From Novosphingobium sp. (GTDB lineage Bacteria; Pseudomonadota; Alphaproteobacteria; Sphingomonadales; Sphingomonadaceae), in assembly GCF_019748365.1 (NCBI RefSeq), contig NZ_JAIEPN010000016.1:1-37524 (forward strand): 37,524 nucleotides of DNA. Direction: 5' to 3'. The translations under genes and the position numbers were made by a program. The notes below the pieces were generated by a model. It worked only from the letters and a program-made list of their open reading frames with translations. It did not search any database and had not been told where the DNA came from. Positions 23,365 to 33,128 of the stretch are shown here, piece after piece. The first letter of the stretch is position 1, and every line of letters starts with the position of its first letter.

Positions 23365-24438
23365 ATGCCCCTCACCCGCCTCACCTTGCGCGATTTTCGC
23401 AACCATGCCGCGACGCGGCTGGAGGAGACGGCGCGCTTCAATGTGCTGATCGGCGAGAACGGCGCAGGCAAGACCAATGTGCTGGAGGCGATCTCGCTGC
23501 TTTCGCCGGGCCGCGGCCTTCGGCGCGCGAACCCGGCGGAAATGGCGGGGCGCGGCGGGGATGGCAGCTTTGCGGTTGCGGCGGAGCTGGGCGGCGGCGA
23601 CGTGGCGCTGGCGACCGCGACCTCGCCCGGCGCGCCGGGGCGGCGGACAGTGCGGATCAACGGCGCGGAAGGGCCCGCAGCGCGGCTGGGCGAATGGCTT
23701 TCGATCACCTGGCTGACGCCCGCGATGGACCGCCTGTTTGCCGAAGGCGCAGGCGCGCGGCGGCGGTTTCTGGATCGGCTGGTGCTGGCGGTGGAGCCGG
23801 GCCACGCGCGGGTGGCGAGCCGATACGAGACGGCGCTGCGGGAGCGCAACCGCCTGCTCGAAGGGCCGGGCGAGCCCGATCCGCTGTGGCTCGACGGGAT
23901 CGAGGCCGGGCTGGCCGAAGCGGGTGCGGAGATGGCGCGGGCGCGGGCTGGATTGGTTGCGGGGCTGGCGGGGGCGCTGGCGGACTTGCCCGAAGCGCCG
24001 TTTGCACGGCCGGCGCTCGCCTATGTGGCGGGCGGGCCGGTGGACGCGGAAGCCTTGCGCGCGGCCCTGCGCGAGGGGCGGCGGCGTGACCGGGCGGCTG
24101 GGCGGACGCTGACGGGGCCGCACCGCGATGATCTGGGCGTGACGCTGGCGGCAAAACAGGCACCTGCGGCCGATTGTTCGACGGGCGAACAGAAGGCGAT
24201 GCTGATCTCGATCGTGCTCGCCCATGCCGCGCTGACGGCGGGGGCGCGGCCGCAGGTTCTGCTGCTGGACGAGATTGCCGCGCACCTCGATCCGGTGCGG
24301 CGCGCGGCCTTGTATGAGCGGCTGGCCGAGGCGGGTGCGCAAGTGTGGATGACGGGGACCGAGCTGGCGCCGTTCGAGCCGCTGGGGGCGGATGCCGCGG
24401 TGTGGCGCGTGGCGGATGGGGCGGTGGTGCGGGGGTAG
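23365..24438 (+). CDS. recF: DNA replication and repair protein RecF
   Basis: ATP-binding SMC-like protein that loads RecA at single-strand gaps with RecO and RecR. 357 residues: N-terminal [18 protein letters not shown], Walker A GENGAGKT (30-37), the ABC-like signature STGEQKAML and Walker [13 protein letters not shown] near the C-terminus, all intact. The start ATG at 23365 matches the family. It is not beside dnaA, dnaN or gyrB here. A hairpin with a CTTTTT tail follows 25 bases downstream. Confidence 0.95.
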   Translation: MPLTRLTLRDFRNHAATRLEETARFNVLIGENGAGKTNVLEAISLLSPGRGLRRANPAEMAGRGGDGSFAVAAELGGGDVALATATSPGAPGRRTVRINGAEGPAARLGEWLSITWLTPAMDRLFAEGAGARRRFLDRLVLAVEPGHARVASRYETALRERNRLLEGPGEPDPLWLDGIEAGLAEAGAEMARARAGLVAGLAGALADLPEAPFARPALAYVAGGPVDAEALRAALREGRRRDRAAGRTLTGPHRDDLGVTLAAKQAPAADCSTGEQKAMLISIVLAHAALTAGARPQVLLLDEIAAHLDPVRRAALYERLAEAGAQVWMTGTELAPFEPLGADAAVWRVADGAVVRG

Positions 24439-24450
24439 CGCTTGCCGCTT

Positions 24451-24540
24451 GCCCACCCCAAACCCCTCCCGCAAGCGGGAGGGGCTTTTTGTTGCGCGGG
24501 TTGCTCCCCTCCCGCTTGCGGGAGGGGTTGGGGGTGGGCC
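24451..24540. terminator. Double GGGAGGGG hairpin between recF and the SGNH hydrolase gene
   Basis: Two near-identical hairpins, 24463-24484 (followed by CTTTTT, a good terminator for recF) and 24506-24527, lie in inverted arrangement inside outer arms GCCCACCCC...GGGGTGGGC (about 24451-24459 and 24531-24539). The second hairpin serves the opposing gene ending at 24541. The same stem is found at 17611-17632. Confidence 0.75.
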
Positions 24541-25218
24541 CTAGCGCGCGGTCGCCGCCTTAAGCGCCTTGGCCACATCATCCTTGGTAGCCGCGACGAT
24601 CCTGTTCACGCCCTCGGCGTTCGGATGGATGTGATCATCGAGCATCAACGCATCGTTGCCGATCACCGCTTGCAGGAAGAACGGCACGAGCGGCGCTTTG
24701 TGCTTGGTCGCAAGCGCGGGGTAGATGGGATTGAAGGCGCTGACATAGTCCTTCCCCATGTTGGGCGCGGCGAGCATGCCGGTGAGCATCGCGGGGATCT
24801 GGCGCTTGTCGAGCTCGGTGAGGATGGCATCGAGATTGGCGCGGGTCTCGGCGGGGGGAAGCCCGCGCAGCATGTCGTTGCCGCCGAGGCCGACGAGGAC
24901 GAGGCTGGGTTTCACTTTCTGGTTGTCGAGCGTGAAGGCGAGCCGTTCGCGGGCGGCGGCGGTGGTATCGCCCGAGACGCCGGCATTGACGACGCGGACG
25001 GGCGTTCCGGCGGCATTGAGCGCGGCTTCGAGGCGGGGGGGATAGCCCTCGCCCGGGGCGAGGCGGTAGCCGGCGTAGAGGCTGTCTCCGAAGGCGAGGA
25101 TGACGGGGGCGTCTGCCGGGATGGCGGGCGCCGCGCTTGTCTGGAGGGCTTCGGGCGCGGGGGCCGGTTTCGAGCAGGCAGCAAGGGCGGCGAGAAGAAG
25201 CAGGGCAAGGCGGCGCAT
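24541..25218 (-). CDS. SGNH-family arylesterase/lysophospholipase lipoprotein (TesA/EstA-like)
   Basis: 225 residues. N-terminal lipoprotein signal with lipobox LAAC (Cys15), a Pro/Ala linker, then the four SGNH blocks: FGDSLYAGY (nucleophile Ser46), NAGVSGDTT, GLGGNDMLRG and the catalytic DDHIHPN. Known relatives hydrolyse thioesters, aryl esters or lysophospholipids in the periplasm. It is divergent from the ABC exporter genes, the same tesA-ybbA-ybbP association known in E. coli and many proteobacteria. A GTTGC-N5-GCAAC element lies 18 bases before the ATG. Confidence 0.92.
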   Translation of the reverse strand: MRRLALLLLAALAACSKPAPAPEALQTSAAPAIPADAPVILAFGDSLYAGYRLAPGEGYPPRLEAALNAAGTPVRVVNAGVSGDTTAAARERLAFTLDNQKVKPSLVLVGLGGNDMLRGLPPAETRANLDAILTELDKRQIPAMLTGMLAAPNMGKDYVSAFNPIYPALATKHKAPLVPFFLQAVIGNDALMLDDHIHPNAEGVNRIVAATKDDVAKALKAATAR

Positions 25219-25235
25219 CGGGAGTCCTCAAGGGC

Positions 25236-25254
25236 TAGGTTGCGAGGTGCAACC
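25236..25254. promoter_or_regulatory. GGTTGC-N5-GCAACC inverted repeat between the SGNH hydrolase and ABC exporter genes
   Basis: TAGGTTGCGAGGTGCAACC; the 6-base arms are at 25238-25243 and 25249-25254. It lies 18 bases before the SGNH start and 22 bases before the divergent ABC gene start. The first 18 bases match the site at 14717-14734 with one change. It could control either or both genes. Confidence 0.45.
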
Positions 25255-25275
25255 CATTCGTGGCAATAGCGGCAA

Positions 25276-26001
25276 GTGACTAGTTCCGCCACCGGCTCGC
25301 CCTCCCCTGCCCCCCTGATCCCAGCCACCGTCATCGATGCGCGTGATCTGACGCTGAGCCTTGGACAAGGCGAGGCGCGGGTGGATGTGCTGCGCGGGGT
25401 GAGCCTTGCTGTCGCGCCGGGGGAGACGGTGGCGCTGCTGGGGCCTTCGGGTTCGGGCAAGAGCTCGCTGCTGGCGGTGCTGGCGGGGCTGGAGCGTGCA
25501 GGAAGCGGCAGCCTAAGCGTCGCTGGGCAGGACTTCATGGGGCTTTCCGAGGATGCGCTGGCCGCGGCGCGGCGCGGGCGGATCGGGGTGGTGCTGCAGG
25601 CGTTCCACCTGTTGCCGACGATGACCGCGCTGGAAAACGTGGCGACGCCGATGGAGCTGGCGGGGGTGCGCGATGCAGCACCTGCAGCAAGGGCGGCGCT
25701 GGAGGCGGTGGGCCTTGCGCACCGGATGGGGCATTATCCGGCGCAGCTTTCGGGCGGCGAGCAGCAGCGCGTGGCGATTGCCCGCGCGCTGGCGCCGCGC
25801 CCCGCGCTGGTCTTTGCCGACGAGCCGACCGGGAACCTCGATCACGCCAATGGCGAGGCGGTGGCGGAGCTGCTGTTTGCGCAAGTGGCCGAAGCGGGCG
25901 CGACCCTGCTGATGGTGACGCATGACGAGACGCTGGCGAAGCGCTGCGGGCGGATCGTGCGGCTGGAGGATGGGAAGATCATCGCGGACAGCGCGGCGTG
26001 A
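25276..26001 (+). CDS. ABC transporter ATP-binding protein (YbbA/LolD-like)
   Basis: ATPase of a MacB/FtsX-type exporter, 241 residues. Walker [10 protein letters not shown]-loop [18 protein letters not shown], signature [15 protein letters not shown], Walker [11 protein letters not shown] and switch His in MVTHDE are all present. The GTG at 25276 is the start of the open frame; the core begins about 18 residues later, so a shorter form is possible. It overlaps the permease gene by four bases (GTGA) and is divergent from the SGNH gene. By analogy with YbbAP it may move lipid-like molecules or lipoproteins, but the substrate is not known. Confidence 0.93.
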   Translation: MTSSATGSPSPAPLIPATVIDARDLTLSLGQGEARVDVLRGVSLAVAPGETVALLGPSGSGKSSLLAVLAGLERAGSGSLSVAGQDFMGLSEDALAAARRGRIGVVLQAFHLLPTMTALENVATPMELAGVRDAAPAARAALEAVGLAHRMGHYPAQLSGGEQQRVAIARALAPRPALVFADEPTGNLDHANGEAVAELLFAQVAEAGATLLMVTHDETLAKRCGRIVRLEDGKIIADSAA

Positions 26002-28541
26002 GCCGGTGGGCCTTGGCCTGGCGGCTGGCGCGGCGGGGGCTGGACTGGCGGTTTCGCGGGCTGCGGCTCTTGATCGTGTGCCTGGTGCTGGGGACGGCGG
26101 CGCTTTCGGCGATCGGGACGCTGACGGGCGGGATCGGGCGCGAACTGGCGGCGCGCGGACAATCGATGCTTGGCGGCGATCTGGAGCTGACCTTGGCGGG
26201 GCGCGAGGCAGCGGCAGACGAGCTGGCAGCGATGCGCGGGATGGGCGCGGTTTCGCAGGGCGTGCGGCTGCAGGCCATGGCCCGGCGCGCGGAGAACGCC
26301 GACGATGCGGTGCCGGTAGAGCTGAAGGCGGTCGATGCGCGGTGGCCGCTTTATGGCGCGTTCACGGTCGAAGATGGCCGCAAGGCAGGTGCGCCACAAG
26401 GGATGACCGCGTGGATCGATCCCGGCGTGAGCGACCGGCTGGGCGTGAAAGCGGGCGACCGGCTGAAGATCGGGCAGGCAGACCTCGTGATCGGCGGGGT
26501 GATCGCGGGCGAGCCGGACCGCCTCTCCGAAGGCTTTGCGCTGGGGCCGACGGTGATCGTGAGCGAGGAAGCGCTGGCGGCTTCGGGGCTGGTGCAGGTC
26601 GGCTCGATGGCGCGGTGGAAGTATCGGTTGCGCGTTCCGGGGAAGGCCGATCCGGCGGCGCTGGCGGATGCGTTCAAGGCGCGGTTTGCCAGCAGCGGCT
26701 TTCAGGTGAAGACGCGCGACAAGGCCTCGCCGGGGCTCGACCGGTTTGTCGACCGGATGGGGCAGTTTCTGGTGCTGGTGGCGCTGGCTGCGCTGGGGAT
26801 TGCCGGAATCGGGATTGCGGGGGGCGTTTCCTCCTACCTCGAGGCGCGGCGGGCTAGCATTGCGACGCTCAAAATCCTCGGTGCGGATGCGGGCGATATC
26901 GTGCGGATCTACCTGCTGCAGATCGCGGCGGCGGCCGGCGCGGCGATTGCGCTGGGGCTGCTGCTGGGTGTGGGGATCACGCCGCTGCTGGCGCGGGCTC
27001 TGGAGGGGCTGCTGCCGATCCCGCCAGGGTTCACCGTGGATGCGGGCGCGCTGGCGGTGGCGGGAGCCTATGGCCTGCTCATCGCGCTGACCTTTGCCGC
27101 GCCGCCGCTGCTCGATGCGCGGCGGGTGCCGGCGATGGCCTTGCTGCGCGCGCGGGTGGCGCCGCTGGGGCGCGGCTGGCGAGTGCCGTTGTGGGCGGCG
27201 CCAGTGGGCTTGGGGCTCAGCGGGATAGCGGCGCTGGCCGTGCTGACATCGCCGCAGCCGTGGCTGGCGGCGGGGTTTCTCGGCGGGGCGGCGGCGGTGT
27301 TTGCGCTGCTGGCGCTGATCGGGCGCGGGCTTTCGTGGGCAGCGGCGCGGTTGCCGAGGCCGAAGCGGCCGCTGCTGCGCATGGCGCTGGGCAACCTGCA
27401 CCGGCCGGGGGCGCAGACATCGGCGCTGGTGGTGGCACTGGGCTTTGCACTCGCGGCCTTCGTGATGCTGGCGGCGGTGCAATCGAGCATCGACGCCAAT
27501 ATCGCCAAACGCGTGCCCGAGCGGGCGCCGGATTACTTCGTGCTCGATGTGCCCAAGGGCGCGGGGACCGAGACGTTCAAGGCGCTGGTGGCAAAGACAG
27601 CGCCGCGCGCAGGCGTGCGCATGGTGCCCTCGATGCGCGGTGCGGTGATCGCCTATGGGCCCGAAGGGGCGATGACCGAAGTGGCGACGCTGAAGGCGAT
27701 CCCCGATGAAACCTGGCTGCTGCGCGGCGACCGCGGGCTCACGTATTCCGTAGACATTCCGCAGGGCAATGTGCTGACCGAGGGACGCTGGTGGCCGAAG
27801 GACTACAAGGGTGAGCCGCTGGTTTCGGTCGACGCGGATCAGGCCAAGGCGATCGGCCTGAAAGTGGGCGATATGGTGCGCATCAGTCTGCTCGGCACCG
27901 AGCGGCAGGCGCGGGTGGCTTCGCTGCGGCGGATCGACTGGTCCTCGTTCGGTTTCAACTATGCGCTGGTGTTCAGCCCCAATGCGCTGGAGGACGCACC
28001 GCACACTTATGCCGCGACGATCACCCTCGCCGCGCCCGAAAAGCGGCAGGCGGTGCGCCGCGCGATCCTATCGGGGCTGGTGAAGGCGCTACCGGAAAGC
28101 TCGGTGATCGAGGTGGGGCCGGTGCTCGGGCAGGCGCGCAACCTCTTGGGGCAAGTCGGCACCGCGATCTTTGCCGCGGCAAGCGTGGCGGTGCTGGCGG
28201 GGCTGGCCGTGCTGGCGGGCGCGATCGCGGCGGCGCGGGCGGCGCGCCAGTATGACAGCGTGATCCTGCGCGTGCTGGGGGCAAGCCGGGGGCAGCTCCT
28301 GGCCCTGCTCGCCGCGGAATATGCGCTGCTGAGCGCGGTGCTGGCGCTGGTGGCGCTGGCGCTGGGCGGCGGGACGGCGTGGCTCGTGATCGTGGAATTG
28401 TTCGAGTTCGACTGGGCGCCCGATTGGGGCCGCGTATTCGCGGTGCTGGGCGGCGGTGTGGCGCTGGTGCTGGTGCTGGCGGTGACGGGCTCGCTCTCGG
28501 TGCTGCGGACAAGGCCGGCGGAGGCGCTGCGGGCTTTGTGA
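25998..28541 (+). CDS. ABC transporter permease (YbbP/FtsX family)
   Basis: Inner-membrane permease of 847 residues, duplicated FtsX organisation: one N-terminal helix near residues 20-45, a large periplasmic region, three helices near 250-370 (FLVLVALAALGIAGIGIAGG), a central pair of helices, a second periplasmic region, and three C-terminal helices (ending LSVLRTRPAEALRAL). This is the YbbP type, which works with YbbA. The GTG start overlaps the ATPase stop, so the two are translationally coupled. Length matches the family. Confidence 0.92.
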   Translation: MSRWALAWRLARRGLDWRFRGLRLLIVCLVLGTAALSAIGTLTGGIGRELAARGQSMLGGDLELTLAGREAAADELAAMRGMGAVSQGVRLQAMARRAENADDAVPVELKAVDARWPLYGAFTVEDGRKAGAPQGMTAWIDPGVSDRLGVKAGDRLKIGQADLVIGGVIAGEPDRLSEGFALGPTVIVSEEALAASGLVQVGSMARWKYRLRVPGKADPAALADAFKARFASSGFQVKTRDKASPGLDRFVDRMGQFLVLVALAALGIAGIGIAGGVSSYLEARRASIATLKILGADAGDIVRIYLLQIAAAAGAAIALGLLLGVGITPLLARALEGLLPIPPGFTVDAGALAVAGAYGLLIALTFAAPPLLDARRVPAMALLRARVAPLGRGWRVPLWAAPVGLGLSGIAALAVLTSPQPWLAAGFLGGAAAVFALLALIGRGLSWAAARLPRPKRPLLRMALGNLHRPGAQTSALVVALGFALAAFVMLAAVQSSIDANIAKRVPERAPDYFVLDVPKGAGTETFKALVAKTAPRAGVRMVPSMRGAVIAYGPEGAMTEVATLKAIPDETWLLRGDRGLTYSVDIPQGNVLTEGRWWPKDYKGEPLVSVDADQAKAIGLKVGDMVRISLLGTERQARVASLRRIDWSSFGFNYALVFSPNALEDAPHTYAATITLAAPEKRQAVRRAILSGLVKALPESSVIEVGPVLGQARNLLGQVGTAIFAAASVAVLAGLAVLAGAIAAARAARQYDSVILRVLGASRGQLLALLAAEYALLSAVLALVALALGGGTAWLVIVELFEFDWAPDWGRVFAVLGGGVALVLVLAVTGSLSVLRTRPAEALRAL

Positions 28542-28559
28542 CCGGCCACCTCCTCGTCA

Positions 28560-28641
28560 CCCCGTGCTTGACACGGGGTTGGGCTTTTCTTCCAGCGTGG
28601 CGTGAGAAAAGAAAAGCCTAGGCCCGGATCAAGTCCGGGCC
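28560..28641. repeat. Tri-hairpin repeat after the ABC permease gene
   Basis: Three hairpins in a row: CCCCGTG-CTTGA-CACGGGG (28560-28578), a 10-bp stem 28582-28591 with 28609-28618, and GGCCCGGA-TCAAG-TCCGGGCC (28621-28641). The last, with its TCAAG loop, is like the hairpin at 36586-36606. Convergent gene end, so a terminator role is likely. Confidence 0.65.
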
Positions 28642-28669
28642 GACGATTCCAAGGTGATGTCCTCTTGTC

Positions 28670-29086
28670 CTAACTGAAAACGTCGATGTTGCTCGGGTTC
28701 TTGGGATCGGGGCCGTGCTGGTTGGGCCCGCGAGTCCCTTCGAGGCACATCAGGACGAACAGTGCAAAGCCGCCGAACAAGGGGATAAGGCCGAGCAGGA
28801 GCATCCAGCCCGATCGGTCCTGATCGTGCAGGCGGCGGACCGAAACGGCGAGCGCGGGGATAAAGCTTGCTAGCACGAACAGGCGGGCAATCGCCTCCCC
28901 CGCCCCGGTCAGGCGGCTGCCATAGCCGAAGCCATTGGGCGTGCGGGTGACCTCATTGGTGCCGAACAGCAGGTTCAGCACCACCATCACCAGCACGAAA
29001 AGCAGCACGAACATCCAGTATTCGCGGCGGCGCGAGCGGCCGGTGAACTCGAAGTAGCGGCGATAGGGCAGCAGCATCCAGTTCAT
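28670..29086 (-). CDS. DUF805-family inner-membrane protein
   Basis: 138 residues with the DUF805 pattern: [19 protein letters not shown] near the N-terminus, four hydrophobic helices, [21 protein letters not shown] in the third quarter and a soluble tail ([14 protein letters not shown]). Members such as E. coli YhaH are membrane proteins of unknown function. The ATG at 29086 fits the conserved N-terminus; the frame is open far upstream opposite typA, which is not coding. Divergent from typA across 222 bases that hold no other clear feature. Confidence 0.9.
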   Translation of the reverse strand: MNWMLLPYRRYFEFTGRSRRREYWMFVLLFVLVMVVLNLLFGTNEVTRTPNGFGYGSRLTGAGEAIARLFVLASFIPALAVSVRRLHDQDRSGWMLLLGLIPLFGGFALFVLMCLEGTRGPNQHGPDPKNPSNIDVFS

Positions 29087-29308
29087 CGCGGTGGTCCTTG
29101 CGCCGTGGCGGCGGTGCGGCACTTGAGCCACGAAACAGCGGCCCCGGCAAGCCTTGCTGCCGGATTGGTCGCGCTTTGCCCGCTGCGCTCCCTTGCCGCA
29201 GCGCACAATTGCAGGTATGCGCGCGCCGAAGCCCCGGCCCGCAAGGCCGGGCACGGCGCCTTGCCTGCTGCGCGCGCCGCATCCGAGATACCAATCGAAA
29301 GCGTTTCC

Positions 29309-31135
29309 ATGTCCAATGCCTTGCGCAATATCGCGATCATCGCGCACGTCGACCACGGCAAGACCACGCTGGTGGACCAGCTGTTCCGCCAGTCCGGCAC
29401 GTTCCGCGACAACCAGCGCGTGGAAGAGCGCGCGATGGATTCGAACGACCTCGAAAAGGAGCGCGGGATCACCATTCTGGCCAAGTGCACCTCGGTCGAA
29501 TGGAACGGCACGCACATCAACATCGTCGACACGCCCGGCCACGCCGACTTCGGCGGCGAGGTGGAGCGCATCCTCTCCATGGTCGACGGCGTGATCCTGC
29601 TGGTCGACAGCTCGGAAGGCGCGATGCCGCAGACCAAGTTCGTGACCGGCAAGGCGCTGGCGCTGGGCCTCAAGCCCATCGTCGTCGTCAACAAGATCGA
29701 CCGCCCGGACGGCCGTCCGCAGGAAGTGCTCGACGAAGTGTTCGATCTCTTCGTCAGCCTCGATGCCAATGACGAGCAGCTGGAATTCCCGGTGCTCTAT
29801 GCCTCGGGCCGCAACGGCTATGCCAGCGAGGACCAGGACGCGCGCGAAGGCACGCTGAACCCGCTGTTCCAGAAGATCGTCGACCATGTGCCGCCGCCGG
29901 CAGCGGACGTCGACGGGCAGTTCAAGTTCCTCGTGACCTTGCTCGACCGCGACAACTTCCTTGGCCGCATCCTGACCGGCAAGGTCCAGTCGGGCACGAT
30001 CAAGGTCAACTCGCCGATCCACGCGCTCGACCGCGACGGCAAGGTGATCGAGACGGGCCGCGCCTCCAAGCTGATGGCGTTCCGCGGCCTTGAACGCGTG
30101 CCGGTGGACGAAGCCAAGGCGGGCGACATCATCTCGATCGCCGGCCTCACCACCGCGACGGTGGCGAACACCATCGCCGATCCCAGCGTGACCGAGCCGC
30201 TCTACGCGCAGCCGATCGATCCGCCGACGCTGTCGATGCGTTTTGCGGTGAACGATTCGCCGATGGCGGGCCGCGAGGGCACCAAGGTGACCAGCCGCAT
30301 GATCCGCGACCGGCTGGAGCGCGAGGCCGAATCGAACGTGGCGATCCGCGTGACCGAGAGCGCCGACAAGGACAGCTTCGAGGTTGCGGGCCGCGGCGAA
30401 TTGCAGCTCGGCGTGCTGATCGAGACGATGCGCCGCGAGGGCTTCGAGCTCGGCATCAGCCGCCCGCGCGTGCTGTTTGGCGAGGACGAGACCGGCGGGC
30501 GCACCGAGCCTTACGAGACGGTGGTGATAGACGTCGACGACGAGTTCGCCGGCACCGTCGTCGAGAAGATGGCGACCCGCAAGGGCGAGATGACCGACAT
30601 GCGCCCCTCGGGTGGCGGCAAGACGCGCATCACCTTCTCCGCCCCCTCGCGCGGCCTCATCGGGTATCACGGCGAGTTCCTTTCGGACACGCGCGGCACC
30701 GGCATCATGAACCGCCTGTTCGAGAAGTATGGCCCCTACAAGGGCCGCATCGAGGGGCGGAAGAACGGCGTGCTGATCTCCAACGGCACGGGCGAGGCCG
30801 TGGCCTACGCGCTCGGGCCGCTCGAAGAGCGCGGCATCCTGTTCGTGGGCGTGGGCACGCCGCTTTATGAAGGCATGATCATCGGCGAGAACGCGAAGCC
30901 GGAAGACCTTGAGGTCAACCCGATGAAGTCGAAGCAGCTGACGAACTTCCGTTCGACCGGCAAGGACGACGCGATCCGCCTGACCCCGCCGAAGATCATG
31001 ACGCTGGAACAGGCCATCGCCTATATCGACGACGATGAAATGGTCGAAGTGACGCCGAAGTCGATCCGCCTGCGCAAGGCGCTGCTCGATCCGCACGAGC
31101 GCAAGAAGGCCGGGCGGAAGAAGGAAGCGGCCTGA
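29309..31135 (+). CDS. typA: Translational GTPase TypA/BipA
   Basis: Ribosome-associated GTPase of 608 residues, related to EF-G, involved in large-subunit assembly and growth at low temperature or under stress. G motifs are intact: [10 protein letters not shown] (G1), RGIT (G2), DTPGH (G3), NKID (G4). The C-terminal part carries [20 protein letters not shown] and [18 protein letters not shown], specific to BipA. The ATG at 29309 ([10 protein letters not shown]) is the family start; an in-frame start at 29105 would add 68 residues of unrelated sequence. A strong terminator follows. Confidence 0.97.
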   Translation: MSNALRNIAIIAHVDHGKTTLVDQLFRQSGTFRDNQRVEERAMDSNDLEKERGITILAKCTSVEWNGTHINIVDTPGHADFGGEVERILSMVDGVILLVDSSEGAMPQTKFVTGKALALGLKPIVVVNKIDRPDGRPQEVLDEVFDLFVSLDANDEQLEFPVLYASGRNGYASEDQDAREGTLNPLFQKIVDHVPPPAADVDGQFKFLVTLLDRDNFLGRILTGKVQSGTIKVNSPIHALDRDGKVIETGRASKLMAFRGLERVPVDEAKAGDIISIAGLTTATVANTIADPSVTEPLYAQPIDPPTLSMRFAVNDSPMAGREGTKVTSRMIRDRLEREAESNVAIRVTESADKDSFEVAGRGELQLGVLIETMRREGFELGISRPRVLFGEDETGGRTEPYETVVIDVDDEFAGTVVEKMATRKGEMTDMRPSGGGKTRITFSAPSRGLIGYHGEFLSDTRGTGIMNRLFEKYGPYKGRIEGRKNGVLISNGTGEAVAYALGPLEERGILFVGVGTPLYEGMIIGENAKPEDLEVNPMKSKQLTNFRSTGKDDAIRLTPPKIMTLEQAIAYIDDDEMVEVTPKSIRLRKALLDPHERKKAGRKKEAA

Positions 31136-31161
31136 GGCTTGGTTTCTGGTTGAGATAGAGA

Positions 31162-31189
31162 GGGCGGCCTTTGCGGGCCGCCCTTTTTT
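31162..31189 (+). terminator. Rho-independent terminator of typA
   Basis: Perfect 8-bp GC stem GGGCGGCC / GGCCGCCC (31162-31169 and 31176-31183), 6-base loop TTTGCG, then TTTTTT. It stands 27 bases after the typA stop. Confidence 0.92.
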
Positions 31190-31227
31190 GTCGAGTGGTT
31201 GGGTAGGTAGCCGCTTCGGGCGATACC

Positions 31228-31674
31228 CTAACAGTAGCTCGGATCGAGGGTCGGTCCGTGTTCGGCGAGCCAGGCGAGCGCCGCCTGGGAGTCGCTTTCC
31301 GCCAGATCATAGATGTCGTTCATCGCCGCCACCTTTCCGTCCTGGAAACGCCACTGGCTCTGCGCGGAAAAGTGCAGAAGCGGCTTTTCGGCGAGGCGAT
31401 AAACACCCATGGCGCGGCCGGTAATCACATCGGGCGCGAATTGACGGACCCCCACGCCAAACCACCAGCGCTGGTCGAAATGCCGATCAAAATTGGTGAT
31501 CGACTTGCGGAACCCTGCGAGCACCGAGTCTGCCCCGCTCAAGTGACAGGGGAAGGGAGCGCCAGAGACCGTGTAGGTAACGTCATCGGCGAGGAGCGGT
31601 CGCAAGCTCTCCCAATCATCGCTCTCGACCGCTGCATCAAACGCCGAAATCCAGTGTTGCCATTGCTCTATCAT
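31228..31674 (-). CDS. SnoaL/NTF2-like fold protein
   Basis: 148 residues with the layout of the SnoaL-like (nuclear transport factor 2 fold) family: an N-terminal helix (WQHWISAFDAAVESDDWESL), the typical LLADDVTYTVSG, and an open beta-sheet ending WRFQDGKVAAMNDIYD. Such proteins are small-molecule binding enzymes, isomerases or polyketide cyclases, and often have no known role. AGGAGG lies seven bases before the ATG. Divergent from an XRE regulator across 77 bases, which suggests that regulator controls it. Confidence 0.85.
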   Translation of the reverse strand: MIEQWQHWISAFDAAVESDDWESLRPLLADDVTYTVSGAPFPCHLSGADSVLAGFRKSITNFDRHFDQRWWFGVGVRQFAPDVITGRAMGVYRLAEKPLLHFSAQSQWRFQDGKVAAMNDIYDLAESDSQAALAWLAEHGPTLDPSYC

Positions 31675-31751
31675 GTCGTTTCCTCCTGCTGGACAGGATC
31701 AGCCGGAAAGGTAATGGACTCAATTATCTCGACATCATAATCAGCATCGCG

Positions 31752-32513
31752 ATGACATTCGGTTCGACCCTTGCCCGTCTGCGTCGTGCCCGTGGCTGGT
31801 CACAGGAAGCGCTTGCGTTCCGGGCGGGGCTTTCGCAGCGACATGTCAGCTTCCTCGAGACCGGACGCGCGCAGCCTGGCCAAGGGAGTCTTGCCAAACT
31901 GGCAGAGGCACTGGCGCTGAAGGCATGGGAGCACAGGGAGCTGCTCCAGACGATTGCCCCAATGGCGAGCGAACCGGCAGTCAATCCGCCCGATATTGCG
32001 CTGGTGGCAGCGTTGATGGAGCGGTTCTCACCTTGGCCAGCCTATGCCTTCCGCCCGGACGGCTCGCAACTTGGAACAAATGCGTCGCTCAGGGGGCTGT
32101 TGAGGCTTGCTTCGCCGGATGAGGACATCTGGACGGTGACGGCTCCGGATGGCGGACCCAACATCTACGATCTGGTGTTTCATCCCCGCGGGCTGGTCGG
32201 CTTCATGGAGAACCCGCAAGAGGTGATTCCGGAGACCCTGCGGCGGCTGCGGATCGAAGCAGCGCATTCGCCGTCACTCATGCCGGTATTGCGGCGCATC
32301 GAGGCCTATCCTGCGGCCCGGATCAAGCCGCCGCCGGGCACGCCGCCGCCTCCCGTGTTGATCGAGCGCTACCGCATCGGGGGTGAGAAGCTGGCGATCA
32401 TTTCGGTGCTCTCGCTCCTCGCCTCACCGGGCGAACTGGCGCTCGATCAGCTGCGGATCGAGAGCTTTGTGCCTGCAGACGCCGACAGCGAGCAGCTGAT
32501 CCTTCGAATCTGA
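31752..32513 (+). CDS. XRE-family regulator with MmyB-like ligand-binding domain
   Basis: Transcriptional regulator of 253 residues. The N-terminal 60 residues are a helix-turn-helix of the Xre/Cro type (LARLRRARGWSQEALAFRAGLSQ in part, then HVSFLETGRAQPG). Residues about 90-250 match the MmyB-type PAS-like ligand-binding domain (WPAYAFRPDG, NIYDLVFHPRGLVGFMENP, RIEAYPAA), which in characterised relatives binds fatty-acid-like ligands. No strong ribosome-binding site is seen before the ATG. Its obvious candidate target is the divergent SnoaL-like gene. Confidence 0.9.
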   Translation: MTFGSTLARLRRARGWSQEALAFRAGLSQRHVSFLETGRAQPGQGSLAKLAEALALKAWEHRELLQTIAPMASEPAVNPPDIALVAALMERFSPWPAYAFRPDGSQLGTNASLRGLLRLASPDEDIWTVTAPDGGPNIYDLVFHPRGLVGFMENPQEVIPETLRRLRIEAAHSPSLMPVLRRIEAYPAARIKPPPGTPPPPVLIERYRIGGEKLAIISVLSLLASPGELALDQLRIESFVPADADSEQLILRI

Positions 32514-32681
32514 GCTTGGCAACAAGCACCGGCTCCGCGTTCATCAAAAGACCCTGAAACCTGAACATCGCCTGCAAACCACATGCCGGCACCGTTCAGG
32601 CAGCGAATCGTAAACCCATCCTCAACGGCAGCGAATCGAGATCGGGGGGTCCGATCCACGGCGGGCCGCTGGAGATGTGCG

Positions 32682-33128
32682 ATGATCAAGTTTGCGAAAA
32701 AGGCCGTGCTTGCCGTGACCCTTGCCGCGACGGCGCTGGCCAGTGCCACGCCGGCGATGGCGGATCCCTACTACGGCGGCAGGTACGGCGGCGGGCGCCA
32801 CCACCGCGGCGGCGACAGCACCGGCGCGGCGATTGCCGGCGGGATCATCGGCCTCGCGCTCGGCGCGATCATCGTTTCGGCAGCGAACCGCAACCGCAAC
32901 CGCGACCGCGACCATTATGACCGCCGCTATCAGGGCCAGTATCAGGGCCAGTGGCGGGGCCAGCCGACCTGGCAGGGCGCCTATAACGGCGATCCCTATG
33001 ACCAGCGCTATCAGGGCGGGCAGCCCGGCTACAGCCGCGACGGCTATCCGCAGGGCAACGACGGGTATTACGACCGGCGCGGCTATCGCGATCCGGAAAC
33101 TGAGCGGGACGACTATCGCGGCAACTGA
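32682..33128 (+). CDS. Secreted glycine-zipper, Tyr/Gln/Gly-rich envelope protein
   Basis: 148 residues: a signal peptide (KKAVLAVTLAATALASATPAMA), a His/Gly-rich segment, a glycine-zipper membrane stretch (TGAAIAGGIIGLALGAIIVSA), a basic block (NRNRNRDRD), then a low-complexity tail rich in Tyr, Gln, Gly and Arg with short repeats such as YQGQ. The ATG at 32682 is supported by GGAG seven bases upstream; upstream codons are not signal-like. Glycine-zipper proteins of this kind are common in sphingomonad envelopes; no function is known. It is followed by a second protein of the same plan. Confidence 0.82.
   Translation: MIKFAKKAVLAVTLAATALASATPAMADPYYGGRYGGGRHHRGGDSTGAAIAGGIIGLALGAIIVSAANRNRNRDRDHYDRRYQGQYQGQWRGQPTWQGAYNGDPYDQRYQGGQPGYSRDGYPQGNDGYYDRRGYRDPETERDDYRGN

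Noticed and set aside
25842..28004. 720-codon open frame on the minus strand opposite the ABC permease
   Set aside because: Arg/His/Gln-rich composition with no domain, a GC3 shadow of the permease gene.
28670..31096. 808-codon minus-strand frame opposite typA
   Set aside because: Only the last 138 codons (DUF805 protein) are real; the rest is antisense of typA.
32928..32963. Short direct repeats (CAGGGCCAGT type) in the Gly-zipper gene as a mobile or CRISPR repeat
   Set aside because: They are in frame and encode the YQGQ repeats of the protein.
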